Origin: G963663775 sp963663775
GTDB lineage: Bacteria; Bacillota; Clostridia; Oscillospirales; Butyricicoccaceae
Direction: 5' to 3'
NCBI GenBank assembly: GCA_963663775.1
Contig: OY760624.1
Coordinates: forward strand, 1,364,001-1,428,000
Length of the DNA stretch: 64,000 nt
Shown here: positions 33,641-42,791 of the stretch, one piece after another
Position numbering within the stretch: position 1 is the first letter of the stretch
Layout of the letters: each line of letters begins with the position of its first letter
Translations under genes and position numbers: made by a program
Notes under the pieces: model-generated
Told to the model about the DNA's origin: nothing
Database searches by the model: none
Seen by the model: the letters and a program-made list of their open reading frames with translations, nothing else

Positions 33641-33680
33641 CAACAATAGTATAGCGTAAGGGATTTGTGTATGGTATACT
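33641..33680 (+). promoter_or_regulatory. Promoter of iolI with TATAGC box
   Basis: CAACAATAGTATAGCG (33641-33656) is the most divergent copy of the box, but TAGCGT (33652-33657) again lies exactly 17 bases before TATACT (33675-33680). Confidence 0.68.
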
Positions 33681-33766
33681 CCATGCAACATCAAATTACG
33701 AACAAAATGAAGGGCAAAAGCCCGTTATATTTCGTCAGTTGCGCCAAAACCGAAGGAGATGAGAAC

Positions 33767-34600
33767 ATGTTGAAGCTTGGATTTAACGAAGCCACCTGCA
33801 AAGAAAATTCCACAGTTGAACAAGACCTGATGCTGTGTGAAAAATACGGGTATGACTTTATTGAGCTGAGATTGGATATGCTGCAAGCATATTTTAAAAC
33901 CCATACGATGGGGGATTTAAAGGCTTTTTTTGCGAAAAGCCACTTGAAGCCATTTGCGCTGAACTCGATTGAAGACATCAATTTCAATACACCAGAGCAG
34001 TGGAAGCAGCTGGAAGAGCTCTTTGTTTTCGGCTGCACCGTGGCGCAGAATATTGGAAATCCCTATATCATTGTGGTGCCAACGATGGGCGAAGACATGT
34101 GCAAGAAGTCCGAAAAAGAAGTTTTTGAGGATTCGGTTGCTGTTTTGAACCGATTGGCGGACATTGCAGAGCCGTATGGTGTCAAGCTGTCATTTGAGCC
34201 GATTGGGGATCCGCGGTGGTGCTGTCGCAGCTTACGGCAGGCTTGGGAGATTGTGCAGGCAGTTGACCGTGACAGTGTCGGGCTCACCGTGGACTGCATC
34301 AATTTCTATCTGCACGACAAATGTGCAGATTTGGAAATGATTCGAAAGATTCCCAAAGAAAAGCTGTTTGTATATCACATCAATGACTGCGAGGACTTGC
34401 CGTTTGGCGTGTTGGACCATTGCCATCGCATCATGCCGGGAGAAGGCTGCATTCCCGTTGCGGACATCAGCCGAGCAGTGATGGATGTTGGATATGACGG
34501 ACCTGCCTGCCTAGAGCTGTTCCGTCCGGAATATTGGCAGATGGAGCCGGAAAAAGTCATTGTCATGGGTGCAGAAAAATGCAAGCCGTTTTTAAATTAG
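33767..34600 (+). CDS. iolI: Inosose isomerase IolI-like TIM barrel
   Basis: Sugar phosphate isomerase/epimerase-type TIM barrel of 277 residues, with close resemblance to Bacillus subtilis IolI (2-keto-myo-inositol isomerase): FNEATCKENSTVEQDLMLCEKYGYDFIELR at the start, LADIAEPYGVKLSFEPIG, VYHINDCEDLPFG and CLELFRPEYW near the end. Metal ligands would be Glu in SFEPIG, Asp in LTVDCIN, His in VYHIND and Glu in CLELF. ATG 33767 follows AAGGAGATG; the earlier in-frame start at 33665 overlaps the promoter. Transcribed together with iolG. Confidence 0.88.
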   Translation: MLKLGFNEATCKENSTVEQDLMLCEKYGYDFIELRLDMLQAYFKTHTMGDLKAFFAKSHLKPFALNSIEDINFNTPEQWKQLEELFVFGCTVAQNIGNPYIIVVPTMGEDMCKKSEKEVFEDSVAVLNRLADIAEPYGVKLSFEPIGDPRWCCRSLRQAWEIVQAVDRDSVGLTVDCINFYLHDKCADLEMIRKIPKEKLFVYHINDCEDLPFGVLDHCHRIMPGEGCIPVADISRAVMDVGYDGPACLELFRPEYWQMEPEKVIVMGAEKCKPFLN

Positions 34601-34635
34601 TATAAGGTTTTATTTAGCAGAAGGAGATTCAAAGT

Positions 34636-35652
34636 ATGAAAAAGTTGAAAATTGCACTGTTGGGTGCAGGTCGTATTGGCAAACTGCATGGAGAAAATCT
34701 GATGTATGCGGTGCCGCAGGCAGAGGTTGCAGCGGTTGCAGACCCGATGATGAACGACAGTATGCGGGCATGGGCGGCGGATTTGGGCATTGCAGAATGC
34801 ACAAGCGATGTGGACAAGGTGATTGCGGACGAAACAATTGATGCAGTATTTATCTGCACTTCTACCCCGTCCCATGCAGATTTGATTGCGAAGGCTGCAA
34901 AGGCTGGCAAGCATATTTTCTGCGAAAAGCCGATTCATACAGACCTTGATAAGATTCGTGAAGCCATTGTCGCAGCAGAAGCGGCAGATGTAAAGCTGCA
35001 GGTTGGGTTTGTGCGTCGATTTGACCACAACCATAAGCGTGTGCACGATACGGTCGCTTCCGGAAAATTGGGCACACCGCAGCTCGTTAAGGTGTGTTCC
35101 CGTGACCCAGACCATCAGCCGATGGAGTACGTTGCAACGTGCGGCGGCATCTTTATGGATATGACCATTCATGATTTTGACATGGTGCGCTATTTGTCCT
35201 GCAGCGAGGTGACCGAGGTTTGTGCCTTTGGTGCGGCTTGCGACAATCCGCAGTATGCCGAATATGGGGATGTGGATACGGCGGTGGTGATGCTGAAATT
35301 TGAAAATGGTGCATTGGGCGTCATTGATAACAGCCGTTCCTCCAAATATGGCTATGACCAGCGTACAGAGGTGCATTGCGCCAAGGGCTGTGTGCGTGTA
35401 GATAACGATTTGGATGATACCGCTTCCATTTCAACCATGGAAGGCGTGGAGGTTGCAAAACCGACCTGGTTCTTCTTAGAGCGGTATAACAATGCATTCA
35501 TTGCAGAGGCACGTGCCTTCTGTGATGCGGTGCTCAAGGGCACAGATGTACCGGTCAACAGCCGCGATGGTTTGATGCCGGTTGCAATTGCAATAGCAGC
35601 GGACAAAAGCCTGAAGGAAGGTCGCACCGTGAAACTGTCCGAAATTCTCTAA
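34636..35652 (+). CDS. iolG: Inositol 2-dehydrogenase (Gfo/Idh family)
   Basis: NAD-dependent dehydrogenase of 338 residues that oxidises myo-inositol (or scyllo-inositol) to inosose, the entry step. GLGAGRIG-like LLGAGRIG is at residues 8-15, the catalytic lysine is in CEKPIH near residue 97, and GGIFMDMTIHDFDMVRYL near 170 supplies the Asp and His of the active site. Later GDVDTAVVMLKFENGALGVIDNSR is characteristic of inositol dehydrogenases. AGAAGGAG lies before the ATG. It follows iolI by 35 bases. Its stop codon lies within an inverted repeat (35649-35709). Confidence 0.92.
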   Translation: MKKLKIALLGAGRIGKLHGENLMYAVPQAEVAAVADPMMNDSMRAWAADLGIAECTSDVDKVIADETIDAVFICTSTPSHADLIAKAAKAGKHIFCEKPIHTDLDKIREAIVAAEAADVKLQVGFVRRFDHNHKRVHDTVASGKLGTPQLVKVCSRDPDHQPMEYVATCGGIFMDMTIHDFDMVRYLSCSEVTEVCAFGAACDNPQYAEYGDVDTAVVMLKFENGALGVIDNSRSSKYGYDQRTEVHCAKGCVRVDNDLDDTASISTMEGVEVAKPTWFFLERYNNAFIAEARAFCDAVLKGTDVPVNSRDGLMPVAIAIAADKSLKEGRTVKLSEIL

Positions 35653-35709
35653 GAACCTGGCAAATATGCATTCCCTTTGTTCCCCTGCATGTTCCTGCGC
35701 TGGTTCTTA
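35649..35709. repeat. Inverted repeat overlapping the iolG stop codon
   Basis: TAAGAACC (35650-35657) and GGTTCTTA (35702-35709) pair. The left end CTAAGAACCTG is the exact reverse complement of the right end (15680-15690) of the MITE-like element at 15601-15690, suggesting related ends. Confidence 0.5.
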
Positions 35710-35748
35710 ACATGCGCTCTTGCATAGATTTACATAATCTCACAGGCG

Positions 35749-35772
35749 TATAGTCCGCACGGGCGGTCTATA
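35749..35772. promoter_or_regulatory. Inverted repeat upstream of the sugar ABC transporter
   Basis: TATAGTCCGC and GCGGTCTATA face each other over 24 bp, with one central mismatch per arm, about 37 bases upstream of the binding-protein start. It is a candidate operator. Confidence 0.5.
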
Positions 35773-35809
35773 TATAGAAACCCATGGAATTTAATGAGGA
35801 GGAAAAAAA

Positions 35810-36943
35810 GTGAAACACATGAAGAAGTTTATTTCCATGCTGACGGTAGCTGCATTGGGGGTTAGTCTGCTGGCAGGCTGTTCATCCGGTGCCGCTGGCG
35901 ATGACAGCAGCACAGCACAAGACACTTCCGGCACCACAAGCACGGCACAAAAAGACGTCAAGGATATTAAAGTAGGCTTGTCCATCGGCAACACCACAGA
36001 GGAACGGTGGAACCGTGAATTGGAAATGTTTCAGGCGTACGCAGACGAAAAAGGCTTTGAACTGGCGATTCAAATTGCGCAAAATGATGCCAACAAGCAG
36101 GTTTCACAATGCGAAAACCTAATCAACCAAGGGGTTGATGTGCTCATTGTGCAGTCCTTGGATGCGGATGCGGCAGGTCCGATTGTAGAATCGGCACACG
36201 ATGCGGATGTTCCCGTGATTGCATATGACCGCTTTATCATGAACTCAGATTTGGACTATTATGTGACATTTGACTCCTATAAGGTCGGCGTGGTTGAAGC
36301 ACAGTTTGTTACCGAACAGGCACCGAAGGGCAATTACATTCGCCTGAAGGGTGCGGCAGAAGACAACAATGCGCATTTGGTGGCAGAAGGTCAGGACAGC
36401 GTGCTGCAGCCGCTGATTGACAGCGGGGACATCACCGTTGTCATGGACCAGTGGGTCAAGGGCTGGGATCCGAATGAAGCACTGAAGCTGACCGAGAATG
36501 GCTTGACCGCTGCACAAAATGATGTGCAGGGCGTCATCGCATCCAATGACGGCACAGCAGGCGGTGCAGTGCAGGCACTGGCGGCACAAGGTCTGGCAGG
36601 ACAGATTCCGATTTGCGGACAGGATGCGGACTTGGCGGCATGCCAGCGCATTGTCGAAGGCACCCAGACGGGCACGGTGTACAAGCCGCTGTCCAAGCTG
36701 AATCAGGCAGCTTGCGAGCTTGCAGTTGCAGTAGCGACTGGCGGAGATGCAACAAGCGTGGATACTTCTCTGGGCACTTGGCAGCAACTGAATAACAACA
36801 CCAAGGATGTAGACAGCTTCACCGTTGATGTCACGCCAATCACAAAGGACAATATCTATGATATTATCGTGAAACAGGATGCATTCCACACCTTGGAAGA
36901 AGTGTATGCGAATGTTCCGCAGGACCAGTGGCCAACTGATTGA
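35810..36943 (+). CDS. Sugar/polyol ABC transporter substrate-binding lipoprotein
   Basis: Type I periplasmic binding protein of 377 residues, close to the xylose-binding (XylF) group. A lipoprotein signal (LTVAALGVSLLAGCSSG, acylated Cys near residue 24) is followed by a Ser/Thr-rich linker. DIKVGLSIGNTTEERWNREL, VDVLIVQSLDADAAG, VPVIAYDRFIMN and IASNDGTAGGAVQAL are typical. The start is GTG, seven bases after GAGGAGG; the ATG three codons later is too far from it. It directly follows iolG, so myo-inositol is a likely ligand, but xylose-like sugars are possible. Confidence 0.9.
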   Translation: MKHMKKFISMLTVAALGVSLLAGCSSGAAGDDSSTAQDTSGTTSTAQKDVKDIKVGLSIGNTTEERWNRELEMFQAYADEKGFELAIQIAQNDANKQVSQCENLINQGVDVLIVQSLDADAAGPIVESAHDADVPVIAYDRFIMNSDLDYYVTFDSYKVGVVEAQFVTEQAPKGNYIRLKGAAEDNNAHLVAEGQDSVLQPLIDSGDITVVMDQWVKGWDPNEALKLTENGLTAAQNDVQGVIASNDGTAGGAVQALAAQGLAGQIPICGQDADLAACQRIVEGTQTGTVYKPLSKLNQAACELAVAVATGGDATSVDTSLGTWQQLNNNTKDVDSFTVDVTPITKDNIYDIIVKQDAFHTLEEVYANVPQDQWPTD

Positions 36944-36979
36944 TGCAATCGAAATTTCGATAGAATAAAACAAGATGAC

Positions 36980-37026
36980 AAATGCGGGGTGCACGGCTGC
37001 AGCGGGCAACCGTGCACCCCGCATTT
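36980..37026 (+). terminator. Intercistronic hairpin after the binding-protein gene
   Basis: A perfect 17-bp stem (36980-36996 with 37010-37026) with a 13-base loop and no long T-run. It likely stabilises or partly terminates the upstream message, raising binding protein over ATPase and permease. Confidence 0.75.
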
Positions 37027-37126
37027 GCTGCCAAAAAGGAATTTGGGGTTCATCAAGGTTTTCTGAATGGATTTTTGAAACGATATAAACCAATTACGCT
37101 GTTTCCGAATTGGGGGTTGCTTAACT

Positions 37127-38644
37127 ATGCAAGAATGTATTTTGCAGCTGCAGAATATAACGAAGGTTTTCCCGGGCGTAAAAGCATTGGATGATGTTTC
37201 GTTTGGCGTCCAACGTGGGCATGTGCATGCCTTAGTTGGAGAAAACGGTGCGGGAAAATCCACGCTGATTAAAATTATCAGCGGGGTATACACGTCTGGT
37301 ACATATGATGGAAAAGTGCTGTTTGAAGGATGCGAATGTAAGTTTAACAGCATCAAGGATGTGGAAAAAGCGGGAATTGCCTGCATCCATCAAGAGCTCA
37401 ATCTTGTGCCGGAACTGAGTGTCAGCGAGAATATTTTTTTAAATAACAAGCCGAATACGTTTGGCATTGTGGATTTTGATAAAATGTTTGAGCAGACCAA
37501 AAAGCTGATGGATGACTTAGGATTGAAAGTGCATCCGGATGAAATTGTAAAAAATCTTGGCATCGGTCAGCAGCAGATGGTGGAAATCGCCAAAGCGATG
37601 GCGATGGATGTGAAGCTGCTGCTGCTGGATGAACCCACGGCTGCATTGACAGAGGCAGAAGTCGATATTTTATTGGATTTTGTAGACCAACTGCGGCAAA
37701 AGGGTGTTACCTGTATCTATATTTCGCACCGTCTGGATGAAATTATGCGCTTGTGTGACGATATTACGATTCTGCGCGATGGAACAACCATTGAAACCCG
37801 TCCCAAGTCCCAAATGACAAAGGATGATATGATTTCGATGATGGTTGGGCGCGATATGACAAATTTGTTCCCCCGTGTACCGCATACCCGTGGGGAAATC
37901 GGATTTGAGATTCAAAACTTTACCGTTCCGCATCCGGATATTCCGAACCGGAATCTGATTCATGATGTGAGCATCAAGGCATATAAAGGTGAGATTTTAG
38001 GCATCAGCGGACTGATGGGCGCTGGCAGAACAGAGCTCTTTACAGCCGTGTATGGTGCGTTTCGTACCAAAGGCACAGGGCAGGTCTTGATTGACGGGCA
38101 GAAGGTGGACATCCAAAATCCGATGGATGCCCTCAGGCATGGATATTTTATCGTCAGCGAAGACCGCAAAAAGCTGGGCTTGAATTTGATGATGAGCATC
38201 AAGGAAAATACAACCCTTGCATCTTTGGAAAAGGTATCAAAATTCGGACTGCTGAATGAAGATGCCGAGGTTGCATACACCACCAAATATGTGCAGGAAA
38301 TTCGCACGAAAACACCAAGCATCGAAGTGGCGGTCAGCACACTGTCCGGCGGCAACCAGCAGAAAGTGGTTTTGGCAAAGGCGTTGCTGAGTGACCCCAA
38401 GGTCATTGTGTTGGATGAGCCGACCCGTGGTATTGATGTGGGTGCAAAATACGAAATCTATAAGATTATGAATGAGCTTGTGGAGCGTGGCGTCATTATT
38501 ATTATGATTTCTTCTGAAATGGAAGAGATTCTTGGCATGAGTGACCGCATTTTGACGATGGCAAACGGCGAGCTGACAGGTGAATTTGATGTTTCAGAGG
38601 CAACGCAGGAGATTTTGATGCGTGCTTCCGTAGGGAGGGCTTAA
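37127..38644 (+). CDS. Sugar ABC transporter ATP-binding protein (XylG/MglA type)
   Basis: Duplicated ATPase of 505 residues. Domain 1 has Walker A GENGAGKST near residue 40, signature LGIGQQQMVEIAKAMAM and Walker B LLLLDEPTAAL. Domain 2 has the degenerate Walker A SGLMGAGRTEL that is normal in this family, signature LSGGNQQKVVLAKALL and VIVLDEPTRGID. It powers import with the permease encoded three bases later. The ATG has TGGGGG ten bases upstream. Confidence 0.95.
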   Translation: MQECILQLQNITKVFPGVKALDDVSFGVQRGHVHALVGENGAGKSTLIKIISGVYTSGTYDGKVLFEGCECKFNSIKDVEKAGIACIHQELNLVPELSVSENIFLNNKPNTFGIVDFDKMFEQTKKLMDDLGLKVHPDEIVKNLGIGQQQMVEIAKAMAMDVKLLLLDEPTAALTEAEVDILLDFVDQLRQKGVTCIYISHRLDEIMRLCDDITILRDGTTIETRPKSQMTKDDMISMMVGRDMTNLFPRVPHTRGEIGFEIQNFTVPHPDIPNRNLIHDVSIKAYKGEILGISGLMGAGRTELFTAVYGAFRTKGTGQVLIDGQKVDIQNPMDALRHGYFIVSEDRKKLGLNLMMSIKENTTLASLEKVSKFGLLNEDAEVAYTTKYVQEIRTKTPSIEVAVSTLSGGNQQKVVLAKALLSDPKVIVLDEPTRGIDVGAKYEIYKIMNELVERGVIIIMISSEMEEILGMSDRILTMANGELTGEFDVSEATQEILMRASVGRA

Positions 38645-38646
38645 AT

Positions 38647-39801
38647 ATGGCAAGTCAAATACAAAAATTGTCCAGTGGCAAGAAAGTCGATATTCGCACA
38701 CTGACCATGTATATTGTGTTGGTGCTCCTGTGGATTGGTTTTAGCATTGGTACGGACGGCGGATTCATTACCGTGCGAAACATTTCAAATCTGATGCGAC
38801 AGACTGCGTTCACGGGCATCATGGGCGTGGGCATGACGCTGGTCATCGTGACAACCGGTATTGATTTGTCAGCCGGCATGGTAATGGGCTTCATTGGATG
38901 TATTTCTGCAATTTGTCAAGTGTATTATCATTTATCCACACCCATGACCATTTTTATTGCGCTTGCACTGGGTGCTGTTATTGGGTTTGCAACCGGTGCC
39001 GTGACCGCCTACACAGGGATTGCGCCGTTCATTGTGACACTGGGCGGACAGTTGATTTTCCGAGGCGGCATGCTTGCCGTCACGGGTGGACAGACCATTG
39101 CACCCTTTGAAGAATCCTATAAATATTGGGGCACGGCGTATGTTCCGGTGGTTGTTGGCTGGGGGTTGGCAATTTTCGCTGCAGCGGCACTGCTGTATGG
39201 GGAATTTTCCAAGCGTCGCTCAAAAAAGCGATATGACAGCCTGTCGGAAAGCATGGGCAGCATGCTGCTTCGCTGGGGCGTAGAAGCGGTTTTGATTTTT
39301 GCCGTGGTGGGTGTGCTGAATGCGTATAAAGGCATTCCGATTCCGGTACTGCTTATGATTATCGTGGTGGTGGTATTTACCTTTATTTCGCAGAGAACCA
39401 CCTTTGGACGCAGCGTCTATGCCATCGGCGGCAATGAAGCGGCGGCACGCTATTCGGGCATCAATGTCAAGCGGAATCTTACCATTGTCTATTGTTTAAA
39501 TGGATTTTTGTGTGGCGTTGCGGCGATTATTTATTCGGCACGTCTGAATGCAGGCACTGCACAGGCGGCTACCGGCAACTATGAACTGGATGCGATTGCC
39601 GCTTCTGTTATCGGCGGCACCTCTATGACCGGTGGCATCGGCAAAGTATCCGGTGCGATTTTGGGTGCGGTTATCATGATGTCAATTGATAATGGTATGT
39701 CCATGATGAACATGGATGCATATTGGCAGTTTATGGTGAAGGGCCTGATTTTGGTTGCAGCCGTTTGGTTTGACATGGTGATGCAGTCCAAGAAAAAATA
39801 A
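38647..39801 (+). CDS. Sugar ABC transporter permease (XylH type)
   Basis: Membrane subunit of 384 residues with about ten helices; the BPD_transp_2 features GVGMTLVIVTTGIDLSAG (near 55-75) and FGRSVYAIGGNEAAARYSGINV (near 255-276) are present, as is AASVIGGTSMTGGIGKVSG. A charged loop (FSKRRSKKRYDSLSESMG) sits mid-protein, as in XylH relatives. It forms the importer with the two preceding genes. AGGGAGG is just upstream of the start. A weak hairpin (39852-39873) follows. Confidence 0.95.
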   Translation: MASQIQKLSSGKKVDIRTLTMYIVLVLLWIGFSIGTDGGFITVRNISNLMRQTAFTGIMGVGMTLVIVTTGIDLSAGMVMGFIGCISAICQVYYHLSTPMTIFIALALGAVIGFATGAVTAYTGIAPFIVTLGGQLIFRGGMLAVTGGQTIAPFEESYKYWGTAYVPVVVGWGLAIFAAAALLYGEFSKRRSKKRYDSLSESMGSMLLRWGVEAVLIFAVVGVLNAYKGIPIPVLLMIIVVVVFTFISQRTTFGRSVYAIGGNEAAARYSGINVKRNLTIVYCLNGFLCGVAAIIYSARLNAGTAQAATGNYELDAIAASVIGGTSMTGGIGKVSGAILGAVIMMSIDNGMSMMNMDAYWQFMVKGLILVAAVWFDMVMQSKKK

Positions 39802-39851
39802 AACAGCTTGCGGGCGGCATGGTTTTCAAGATGCTCGCTGGCGATACAATT

Positions 39852-39873
39852 GGAGTCTCTGCAGGGAGACTCC
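39852..39873 (+). terminator. Weak terminator after the ABC permease gene
   Basis: GGAGTCTC pairs with GAGACTCC (8 bp, 6-base loop), followed by TGTTGTGT. Marginal as a terminator. Confidence 0.5.
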
Positions 39874-39994
39874 TGTTGTGTCATCGCTTGTCCATCGTGT
39901 GGGGAAGCATAGCCTGTATTTGCACGGACGTTTCAACCAAGCGATGCGTGCTATTTTGACCCAACTATAGAAAGGATAAAATCGGAGGACAGCC

Positions 39995-41779
39995 ATGAAG
40001 CATCTTAAAATTAGCACCAAACTCTTTGTGCTGGTCATCAGCATGTTATTGTGTATGGCATTGGTCGCAGCCTCTTCTTTGGTTTTCATGCATCGAATCA
40101 ATGTAAGCAGCAAGGAAGCGGGAGCAAACTGGACACCGTGCATTGTGTTGGCGGGGGAAGTCAATCAGATGATTGCAGAGTATCGCATGATAGAGCTGGA
40201 ATATTTGCTGAACCATGACAAGGCGCGGGGCATGCAGCTGATGAATCAAATCAATCAAGAACGGCGGCAAATCAGCAGTTCGTTTATTGTGTTTGCAAAT
40301 GAGGCAGTGGATGCACAAGATGCAGACCTCATGAAAGCGGTAGAAACGCTGTGGGGAAGCTATCTGGAAATCAGTGAAAAGATGCTGGGGTTATGCGACC
40401 GCAACGAACAGCAGCAGGCACTGGATTTGATGCGGGGAGATGCGCTGGAGAGGTTCGGCGAGCTGGTGCAGGCGAGTCAGCAGGTGGTGCAATACAATGA
40501 TGATGGCGCCAATGCGGCAAGCAGACAGGGTGATGCAGTCTTTCAAATATCTATCCGCATTATTTTGCTGATTATGCTTGGTTCAGCCGTTTGCGCAATC
40601 CTGTTGGCGGTCTATATTATAAGGTTGATTGTAAAACCCTTGGGAGACATCGGCAAAGCCGCCGCTGAAATTGGAAAGGGCAACTTAAATACCGAAATCA
40701 ATATCCATACGAAGGATGAAATAGGACAGATTGCAGCGGCATTCACCGCAATGAGCCATACCCTAAAAACGATTATACAGGACATCCGCTATATGCTCGG
40801 CGAAATGGCGCAGGGAAATTTCAATTTGAAAACGACCGTGGAAGAACAGTATATCGGGGAATATTTGGAGATTCTGGTGGCAATGCGCCAGATTAACCGA
40901 ACATTAAGCAGCACGCTGGCGAAAATCGATGCAATATCGAATCAGGTTGCGGATGGTGCGGAGCAGGTTTCCAATGGGGCGCAGGCGCTTTCGCAGGGCG
41001 CAACAGAGCAGGCAAGTGCCATTGAGGAGCTGTCCGCATCCATTATGGAAATTTCCAATCAGGTGCAGCAGAATGCAGACAATGCCAAGATGGCAAACGG
41101 CAGCGCAGAGGTTGCAGGGCATGAACTGCATAGCAGCACGCAGCAGATGGGACATATGATTGCCGCCATGGATGAAATCACAGGGAAATCCTCGGAAATT
41201 TCCAAAATCATCAAAGTAATCGAAGACATTGCATTTCAAACCAATATTTTGGCATTGAATGCAGCGGTAGAGGCGGCACGAGCGGGCGTTGCAGGAAAGG
41301 GATTTGCAGTGGTTGCAGATGAGGTGCGAAACCTTGCCAGTAAGTCGGCAGAGGCGGCAAAAAGCACCACTCGGCTGATAGGAGAAACCCTGCATGCGGT
41401 CAAAAACGGGTCGGCAATTGCCGATGCAACCGCAAAATCGCTGGAGGAAAGCGCAAAGGCAACGCAAAAGGCGGTGAAGCTGATGGATGAGATTACGATG
41501 GCTTCCGAGCAGCAATCCCAATCCATTTATCAGGTCAATCTTGGGGTGGAACAAATTGCATCCGTGGTGCAGACCAACAGTGCCACAGCACAGCAAAGTG
41601 CGGCGGCAAGCGAGGAGCTTTCCGGACAGGCGCAGGTATTGCAGACACTCACGGGTCAGTTTACCTTGCGAGCGGACGAACTGTCAGAAGATTTGACTCC
41701 AGACAGCACACAAGAATGGATGTCAAGCGAAGACGATGCAGAAGAAACGGCAGAAGAAGCCGTTTTGAGCGAGTGGTAA
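39995..41779 (+). CDS. Methyl-accepting chemotaxis protein
   Basis: Chemoreceptor of 594 residues. An N-terminal helix (about 10-32), a four-helix-bundle ligand domain (about 33-185), a second helix near 188-210, a HAMP domain and a long signalling coiled coil are present. The conserved hairpin tip [22 protein letters not shown] is near residues 410-431. The tail is acidic ([12 protein letters not shown]), with no CheR-binding pentapeptide. CGGAGGAC precedes the ATG. Its place right behind the inositol/sugar transporter suggests taxis toward that compound; no other chemotaxis genes are in the window. Confidence 0.94.
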   Translation: MKHLKISTKLFVLVISMLLCMALVAASSLVFMHRINVSSKEAGANWTPCIVLAGEVNQMIAEYRMIELEYLLNHDKARGMQLMNQINQERRQISSSFIVFANEAVDAQDADLMKAVETLWGSYLEISEKMLGLCDRNEQQQALDLMRGDALERFGELVQASQQVVQYNDDGANAASRQGDAVFQISIRIILLIMLGSAVCAILLAVYIIRLIVKPLGDIGKAAAEIGKGNLNTEINIHTKDEIGQIAAAFTAMSHTLKTIIQDIRYMLGEMAQGNFNLKTTVEEQYIGEYLEILVAMRQINRTLSSTLAKIDAISNQVADGAEQVSNGAQALSQGATEQASAIEELSASIMEISNQVQQNADNAKMANGSAEVAGHELHSSTQQMGHMIAAMDEITGKSSEISKIIKVIEDIAFQTNILALNAAVEAARAGVAGKGFAVVADEVRNLASKSAEAAKSTTRLIGETLHAVKNGSAIADATAKSLEESAKATQKAVKLMDEITMASEQQSQSIYQVNLGVEQIASVVQTNSATAQQSAAASEELSGQAQVLQTLTGQFTLRADELSEDLTPDSTQEWMSSEDDAEETAEEAVLSEW

Positions 41780-41785
41780 AAAGGA

Positions 41786-41818
41786 AAAAGACGCTGGCGT
41801 GTAACGTCGGCGTCTTTT
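41786..41818. terminator. Bidirectional terminator between chemoreceptor and molybdenum operon
   Basis: AAAAGACGC and GCGTCTTTT pair around a 15-base stretch with a smaller inner pairing. It sits between convergent genes. Confidence 0.8.
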
Positions 41819-41823
41819 GGCAT

Positions 41824-42339
41824 TCAAAGGGGAGCGGGTTCGTTTGCTGCGGCAGCGGCACAATCCATGACAGTACCTTGCAAAATATCCAAACCGTGCT
41901 CAATGGCAGGAATCAGCACTTCCATGCATTCTTGAACGGCTTTTGGGCTGCCGGGAAGGTTGATGATAAGGGTCTGTCCACGCAGGACGGAGATACCGCG
42001 GCTCAGCATAGCACGGGGCGTTTTTTGCATGCTGTGTGCACGGATTGCCTCCGCAATGCCGGGCACATCCCGTTCGGCAATCTCTCGTGTGGCTTCCGGG
42101 GTGATGTCACGCGGCGAAAATCCGGTGCCGCCCGTGGTCAAAATCAAATCACAGTGCTGGTCATCACAAAGCGTGCGCAGCATCTCACGCAGGAGGGGGC
42201 GACTGTCTGGCAGGACATGATAGGCATGCACACAATACCGCGCGGGGGGAAGCAGCCCTGCAAGCAGCGGTCCGCTGGTGTCGCTGCGTAGTCCTGCAGA
42301 GCAGCGGTCGCTTGCGGTCAAGATGCCTACGCGGTACAT
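41824..42339 (-). CDS. mogA: Molybdopterin adenylyltransferase-like protein (MogA/MoaB)
   Basis: A 171-residue MoaB/Mog-domain protein, activating molybdopterin by adenylylation before metal insertion. The MPT-binding TTGGTGFSPRD is near residue 70 and INLPGSPKAVQE near 132. ATG 42339 has AGGAGC seven bases upstream and overlaps the end of the MOSC gene; the longer frame to 42363 has no ribosome site. Last gene of the operon moeA-like, moaC, moaA, MOSC, mogA. MoaB versus Mog function cannot be told apart. Confidence 0.9.
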   Translation of the reverse strand: MYRVGILTASDRCSAGLRSDTSGPLLAGLLPPARYCVHAYHVLPDSRPLLREMLRTLCDDQHCDLILTTGGTGFSPRDITPEATREIAERDVPGIAEAIRAHSMQKTPRAMLSRGISVLRGQTLIINLPGSPKAVQECMEVLIPAIEHGLDILQGTVMDCAAAAANEPAPL

Positions 42340-42791
42340 GGTTTTAGCTCCTGCTTGGAACAAATCGTCAATGCTTGTCCAGGATAAATCGTGCCGCCCC
42401 GCAGAACACGGGCAAACACCCCTTCCCGTGGCATGATGCAGTCCCCTATCTGCTGGAATATTTTACAATGGCTGTGACATTCCTTGCCGATTTGTGTGAT
42501 TTCGAGCAGTGCAGTGCCGCATTGCAGCAGCGTGCCGACGGGCAAGGCTTTGCAATCGATACCCGAAACAATGAGATTCTCGCCAAATGCACCGTCTTTC
42601 ACCTGTGCACCACGTGCCTGAAATGCTGCAATGCGCTCCGCAGACAGCAAGCTGACCTGTCGATGCCAGTTTCCAGCATGCGCATCGCCCTGAATCCCGA
42701 AATTTTCAACCAAAAGTGCCTGTGGCACGGGATGTTTTTCCGTGCCTCGTGCTGTGCTGATGCAAACTGCAAGAAGTTTTCCCATCGTCAT
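42327..42791 (-). CDS. MOSC domain protein
   Basis: A 154-residue stand-alone MOSC domain, the C-terminal module of molybdenum cofactor sulfurases. GDAHAGNWHRQVSLLS and GAFGENLIVSGIDCKALPVG are the family marks, and a Cys/His-rich ECHSHCKI follows near residue 104. Such proteins are thought to handle sulfur (or here perhaps selenium) for the Mo centre of hydroxylases. The gene starts directly after the moaA stop (TGA then ATG) with GGAGG overlapping the end of moaA. A second start six bases later is possible. Confidence 0.9.
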   Translation of the reverse strand: MTMGKLLAVCISTARGTEKHPVPQALLVENFGIQGDAHAGNWHRQVSLLSAERIAAFQARGAQVKDGAFGENLIVSGIDCKALPVGTLLQCGTALLEITQIGKECHSHCKIFQQIGDCIMPREGVFARVLRGGTIYPGQALTICSKQELKPCTA

